NCBI GenBank assembly: GCA_035565335.1
Contig: DATMSO010000057.1
Location: forward strand, 1 to 64,000
DNA length: 64,000 bases
Direction of reading: 5' to 3'
Source: Methylovorus sp035565335
Lineage (GTDB): Bacteria; Pseudomonadota; Gammaproteobacteria; Burkholderiales; Methylophilaceae
A model generated the notes under the pieces. The model saw only the letters and a program-made list of their open reading frames with translations, was not told the DNA's origin and did not search any database. The position numbers were made by a program, and so were the translations under genes. The stretch's first letter is position 1; each line of letters starts with the position of its first letter. Of the stretch, positions 60,659 through 64,000 are shown piece by piece.

Positions 60659-61453
60659 ATGATACGCAAGCGTGAAAATACCTTTGCCCTGCGTGCCGGC
60701 GCCCTGTCGGTGCTGGTGCACGTGGTGCTGTTGATGTTGCTGCTGTTTTCCTTTCACTGGAAAACAGTGCAGCCCATGAGCGTCGCTCAGGTCGAGCTAT
60801 GGGAAGCGATTCCTGCCGAAAAAGCTGTGCAGCCGCCCAAGCCGGAACCGACGCCTGAGCCGGTAAAACCAGAACCCAAGCCGGAACCCAAACCCGAGCC
60901 CAAGCCTGACCCTGCGCCTGAGCCGCAGCCCAAGGCCGAGATTCAGGTGAAAAAAGAGCCGGTGAAGCCCAAGGAAGAAAAACCGGTAAAGCCGAAAGAA
61001 GAGCCCAAGCTCGAACCCAAGCCTGAGCCTAAAAAGAAGGATGAAAAGCCGAAAGAGGACATGCTGAAGAAATTGCAGCAGGCCATGTTGGAAGAAGATG
61101 CCAAGGCAACGCACGCAGCCGCTCCGAAAACGGGCCCTGCCGCTTCTGCTTCACCCAAGGTGGATCCGAGTGAGGTGGCCAAATATATTGGGCTGATTAC
61201 CAACAAGATACGCCGGAACGTGAATTCTCAGCTGTGCGGCAGCGGCAAGCCCGAGCTCACCTTTAACTTGAACCTGATGCCCACCGGTGAGCTGATTGGT
61301 TCGCCGCGGCTTGTTAAGGGTAGCGGAATTTCGGCGTGCGATGATGCGGTTGAGCGGGCCATTCTGCAGTCACAACCGCTGCCTTTGCCCACGCAACCCG
61401 ACCTGCTTGCCCAGTTTCGTAACCTGGAACTCAAGTTCAGGCCGAACGATTAG
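60659..61453 (+). CDS. tolA: Tol-Pal energy-transducing protein TolA
   Basis: 264 residues: N-terminal membrane segment (about 14-35), a Pro/Lys/Glu-rich linker of repeated PEPKPEPK and PVKPKEE units (about 55-135), and the C-terminal TolA/TonB fold (about 170-264, one Cys pair candidate QLCGSG and GISACDD). Domain II of TolA is usually a long Ala/Lys helix; here the linker looks like that of TonB. Shorter than E. coli TolA (421). Confidence 0.88.
   Translation: MIRKRENTFALRAGALSVLVHVVLLMLLLFSFHWKTVQPMSVAQVELWEAIPAEKAVQPPKPEPTPEPVKPEPKPEPKPEPKPDPAPEPQPKAEIQVKKEPVKPKEEKPVKPKEEPKLEPKPEPKKKDEKPKEDMLKKLQQAMLEEDAKATHAAAPKTGPAASASPKVDPSEVAKYIGLITNKIRRNVNSQLCGSGKPELTFNLNLMPTGELIGSPRLVKGSGISACDDAVERAILQSQPLPLPTQPDLLAQFRNLELKFRPND
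60838..61050 (+). repeat. Pro-Glu-Pro-Lys coding repeat in tolA
   Basis: Short tandem in-frame units coding PEPK, PKPE and KPKEE, with varying codons, make the periplasm-spanning linker. Confidence 0.8.
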
Positions 61454-61522
61454 CATAAGTTTGCTAGAATGGCAGGAGTTTGCATAAGGGAACTTTGCAA
61501 AACTTAATAACCCTAATCACCC

Positions 61523-62797
61523 ATGAACAAACTACGCCTACTACTTAGCTTTTTCCTCCTGGCTTTGCCGCTTGCTGGCAAGGCTGCATTGACCATCGAA
61601 ATCGTCGGGGGCGCTGCCCAGCAAATTCCGATTGCTGTCGTGCCTTTTGCCAAGACTCCGGGCACGCAGGACGATATTGCCACAGTGGTGGGTGCTGACC
61701 TGCGCCGTAGCGGCTTGTTCCGCGTGCTGGAAACCCGCGGTGTGGTGAACCAGCCGCATGACCTGCCGGAAGTGAAATATCCCGAATGGGCCGCCATTCA
61801 AGCCCAGGCGCTCACCATAGGCTCGGTGGAACCCCTGCCTGGTGGCCGTCTCAAGGTGTCCTTCCGCTTGCTGGATGTGTTGAAACAGAACCAGCTGGCC
61901 GGTCTCGAATTCAACATTGCCGCTTCGCAGCAGCGTGCCACGGCACACAAGATTGCCGACATCATTTATGAAAAGCTGACCGGTGAACCGGGCGTGTTTT
62001 CCACCCGAATTGCCTACATCACCAAGACTGCAGGCCGCTATGCCCTGCAAGTGGCCGATGCCGATGGCTTTAATCCGCAAACCGTCATGTCTTCCAATGA
62101 GCCGGTGATTTCGCCGCGCTGGTCTCCCGATGGCACGAAACTGGCTTACGTATCGTACGAAAAAAAGAAACCTATCGTGTTTGTGCAGTCGCTGGTGACC
62201 GGGCAACGTAATGTGGTTGCAAACTTCAAGGGTAACAATAGCGCGCCTGCATGGTCGCCGGATGGTAATCGCCTGGCGATCGTGCTGACACATAGTGCCA
62301 ACTCGCAGGTGTATGTGATAAATGCCGATGGCACCGGTCTCAAGCAGCTGACCTTTACCACCTCGATTGATACAGAGCCGGTATGGACACCGGATGGTTC
62401 GGCGATTTACTTCACCTCCAACCGTGGCGGTGGCCCTCAGATTTACCGCATGGCCAGCACGGGCGGTGACGCCAAGCGCGTGACGTTTGATGGCAATTAC
62501 AATGTCAGCCCGCGTATTTCGCCCGATGGCAAGACGCTGGCGTACATCAAGCAGGATAATGGCAAATTCCGTGTGGCAGTGCAGGATGTTGCCAGCGGCC
62601 AGGTACAGATTCTGAGTGATACCGCACAAGACGAGTCCCCGAGTTTTGCCCCCAATGGCCGCATGATTCTGTATGCGACAAGCATCAGTGGGCGTGGCGC
62701 ATTGGCGGCTGTGTCTGCCGATGGCCGTGTGAAACAGCGTCTCAGCGAAACCGGTGGCGATGTGCGTGAACCGGCCTGGGGCCCGGCGGCCAATTAA
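61523..62797 (+). CDS. tolB: Tol-Pal periplasmic beta-propeller TolB
   Basis: 424 residues. Signal peptide 1-21 (ending GKA), the N-terminal alpha/beta domain (about 25-160), then WD-like propeller repeats with SPRWSPDGTKLAYVSYE, APAWSPDGNRLAIVL and EPVWTPDGSAIYFTSN. Binds Pal and TolA. Confidence 0.95.
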   Translation: MNKLRLLLSFFLLALPLAGKAALTIEIVGGAAQQIPIAVVPFAKTPGTQDDIATVVGADLRRSGLFRVLETRGVVNQPHDLPEVKYPEWAAIQAQALTIGSVEPLPGGRLKVSFRLLDVLKQNQLAGLEFNIAASQQRATAHKIADIIYEKLTGEPGVFSTRIAYITKTAGRYALQVADADGFNPQTVMSSNEPVISPRWSPDGTKLAYVSYEKKKPIVFVQSLVTGQRNVVANFKGNNSAPAWSPDGNRLAIVLTHSANSQVYVINADGTGLKQLTFTTSIDTEPVWTPDGSAIYFTSNRGGGPQIYRMASTGGDAKRVTFDGNYNVSPRISPDGKTLAYIKQDNGKFRVAVQDVASGQVQILSDTAQDESPSFAPNGRMILYATSISGRGALAAVSADGRVKQRLSETGGDVREPAWGPAAN

Positions 62798-62823
62798 TGC
62801 ATCGGTGATGCAAACGATTTTTT
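62798..62823 (+). other. Weak terminator-like hairpin between tolB and pal
   Basis: TGCATC-GGT-GATGCA, 5 nt, then TTTTTT. The stem is short and the T run displaced, so it may only thin transcription into pal or end part of the message before a separate pal promoter. Confidence 0.35.
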
Positions 62824-62871
62824 AGTAGTGAATTTTAGTTGTATTTTATTGATTTTAAAGGAGAGAAAAAC

Positions 62872-63408
62872 ATGAACAAAAGTTTAGTAACGAGCGTATT
62901 GCTGGCTATGATGCTGGCTGCTTGCTCAAGCAAGCCTGTTAAGAACGCCCCGGTTGTTGAAGACAAGAGCCCAGCGCAAACCACCACCAGCCAAAGCTCT
63001 GACTCTACTTCTACCAGCGGCGTGCAGAACAGCAGCATGTCTGTTAACCCATTGACAGACCCAAACAACATTCTGTCGAAGCGCAGCGTTTACTTCGACT
63101 TCGACAAGGATGAAGTGAAGCCAGAATACCGTGACCTGGTGAATGCCCATGCCAAGTATCTGGTTGAGCATCCTGATGCCAAGGTTATCCTGCAAGGTAA
63201 CACCGACGAGCGCGGTACCCGCGAGTACAACCTGGCCCTGGGTCAGCGTCGTGCCGTTGCCGTTAAGCAAGTGCTGAACCTGCAAGGCGTGTCTGACAAG
63301 CAAATCGAAACCATCAGCTACGGCGAAGAAAAGCCACAAGCTGCAGGTTCCGACGAAGCTGCTTACAGCAAGAACCGTCGTGCTGACATCGTTTACCAAG
63401 GCGAGTAA
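62872..63408 (+). CDS. pal: Peptidoglycan-associated lipoprotein Pal
   Basis: 178 residues. Lipobox LAAC (Cys about 22), a Ser/Thr-rich linker, and an OmpA-like peptidoglycan-binding domain (about 65-178) with VYFDFDKDEVKPEY and GNTDERGTREYNLALGQRRA. AAAGGAGAG lies before ATG 62872, deciding the start. Confidence 0.95.
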   Translation: MNKSLVTSVLLAMMLAACSSKPVKNAPVVEDKSPAQTTTSQSSDSTSTSGVQNSSMSVNPLTDPNNILSKRSVYFDFDKDEVKPEYRDLVNAHAKYLVEHPDAKVILQGNTDERGTREYNLALGQRRAVAVKQVLNLQGVSDKQIETISYGEEKPQAAGSDEAAYSKNRRADIVYQGE

Positions 63409-63414
63409 TTGACA

Positions 63415-64000
63415 ATGCGTGGTTTGATTGTAGGGTTTTGGCTGTTGATTGGTGTTTCTCAAGTGGCGCATGCTGCTCTATTTGGGGATGATGAGGCACG
63501 CAGGAAAATTGCTGACCTTCAGCAACAAGTGCAGACCCAGAATCAGGCCACGCAAGCTGCGATAGATGAGTTGAAGAAAAATCAGCAGGCTCTGGAACAA
63601 CGCTATACCCAGAGCCTGACTGACATGCTAGGCAAGATTGATGCGCTGAATCAGCAGATCAGTCGCCTGCAAGGCCAGTTGGAAGTGGCCAATCACAATG
63701 TTGACATGACGCAGCAGCGTCAAAAGGATTTATACGCAGACACCGATGGTCGTCTGCGCAAACTGGAAAGTGGAGCGCCAGCGGCGACCGCAGATGCAGG
63801 ACAGCCTGGCGCTGCTGCACCGGCAGATACGCCGGCCAACGCTTCGGAAAGCAAGGATCTGGATGCGGCGAATGCCTTGCTGCAGAGCAGCAAATTCAAA
63901 GAGTCGTTTGATGCTTACCAGAAATTCCTGCAAACCTATCCGGCCAGCACCCATGTAGCCGATGCCATGTATGGCCTGGGTTTTTCGCAGTTCTCACTCA
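63415..64000 (+). CDS. cpoB: Cell division coordinator CpoB (YbgF), partial
   Basis: The first 195 residues or so; the gene runs off the window. Signal peptide about 1-20 (ending VAHA), a trimeric coiled coil (about 25-110), an Ala/Pro linker, and the first TPR (from SKDLDAANALLQSSKFKESFDAYQKFL). Works with TolA and Pal in outer-membrane constriction. 6 nt after pal. Confidence 0.92.
   Translation, partial: MRGLIVGFWLLIGVSQVAHAALFGDDEARRKIADLQQQVQTQNQATQAAIDELKKNQQALEQRYTQSLTDMLGKIDALNQQISRLQGQLEVANHNVDMTQQRQKDLYADTDGRLRKLESGAPAATADAGQPGAAAPADTPANASESKDLDAANALLQSSKFKESFDAYQKFLQTYPASTHVADAMYGLGFSQFSL

Noticed and set aside
1..64000. CRISPR array, insertion sequence or prophage
   Set aside because: No spaced direct repeats, transposase, integrase or phage structural genes were seen on either strand.

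Overview
The window looks like chromosomal DNA of an obligate or restricted methylotroph of the Betaproteobacteria, most likely family Methylophilaceae. This is inferred from a trimethylamine dehydrogenase very like the Methylophilus enzyme, a complete N-methylglutamate pathway, a formaldehyde-activating-enzyme homologue, a PEP-CTERM protein and ordinary betaproteobacterial housekeeping genes. I see no insertion sequence, prophage or CRISPR array. Apart from intergenic strips the DNA is almost fully coding.

Layout. 1-7748: trimethylamine oxidation (tmd, an EtfD-like membrane Fe-S oxidoreductase, an LRV-repeat protein, etfB, etfA), closed by a strong terminator. 7943-10640: fmdB-type zinc ribbon, DUF502 membrane protein, aspS. 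10673-14198: a SEC-C/TPR/OGT glycosyltransferase, a TPR protein and a 2OG-Fe(II) oxygenase. 14214-18787: apt, nudB, a membrane protein, nadA, an EEP-family enzyme and clsB, then tRNA-Thr(CGT). 19119-22570: two tiny membrane proteins, a TonB-dependent receptor and a divergent PEP-CTERM protein. 22678-27213 (minus): lipid and c-di-GMP genes (DGK-like, metallophosphoesterase, PAP2, GAF-PAS-PAS-GGDEF). 27357-29612: an ethylene-receptor-like sensor fused to PAS-GGDEF-EAL. 29631-33090 (minus): MCE/Mla-type lipid ABC system. 33399-34516 (minus): XRE-cupin regulator plus GNAT. 34731-44219: mgdABCD-gmaS-mgsABC. 44321-56041: mixed genes, including a transglutaminase-TPR protein, a Fae homologue, KefF/KefC and a MarR gene with a consensus promoter. 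56148-64000: yebC, ruvCAB, then ybgC-tolQRAB-pal-cpoB, cut by the window end.

How the genes fit together. TMADH releases dimethylamine and formaldehyde and passes electrons to ETF (EtfAB), which probably hands them to quinone through the EtfD-like protein. Monomethylamine left after dimethylamine oxidation (that enzyme is not in this window) would enter the N-methylglutamate cycle. GmaS makes gamma-glutamylmethylamide, MgsABC makes N-methylglutamate, and MgdABCD oxidises it to glutamate and a C1 unit. The two blocks are 27 kb apart and would together form most of a methylated-amine catabolic route.

The most notable items are the ethylene-receptor-type domain with every known copper/ethylene residue joined to c-di-GMP enzymes, and a pair of near-identical inverted operator-like sites bracketing the mgd promoter next to a PuuR-like regulator. 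Others are a MarR gene with a textbook promoter whose operator fills the spacer and whose mRNA would be nearly leaderless, and a Fae homologue without the N-terminal catalytic histidine, read from behind a terminator-like hairpin.
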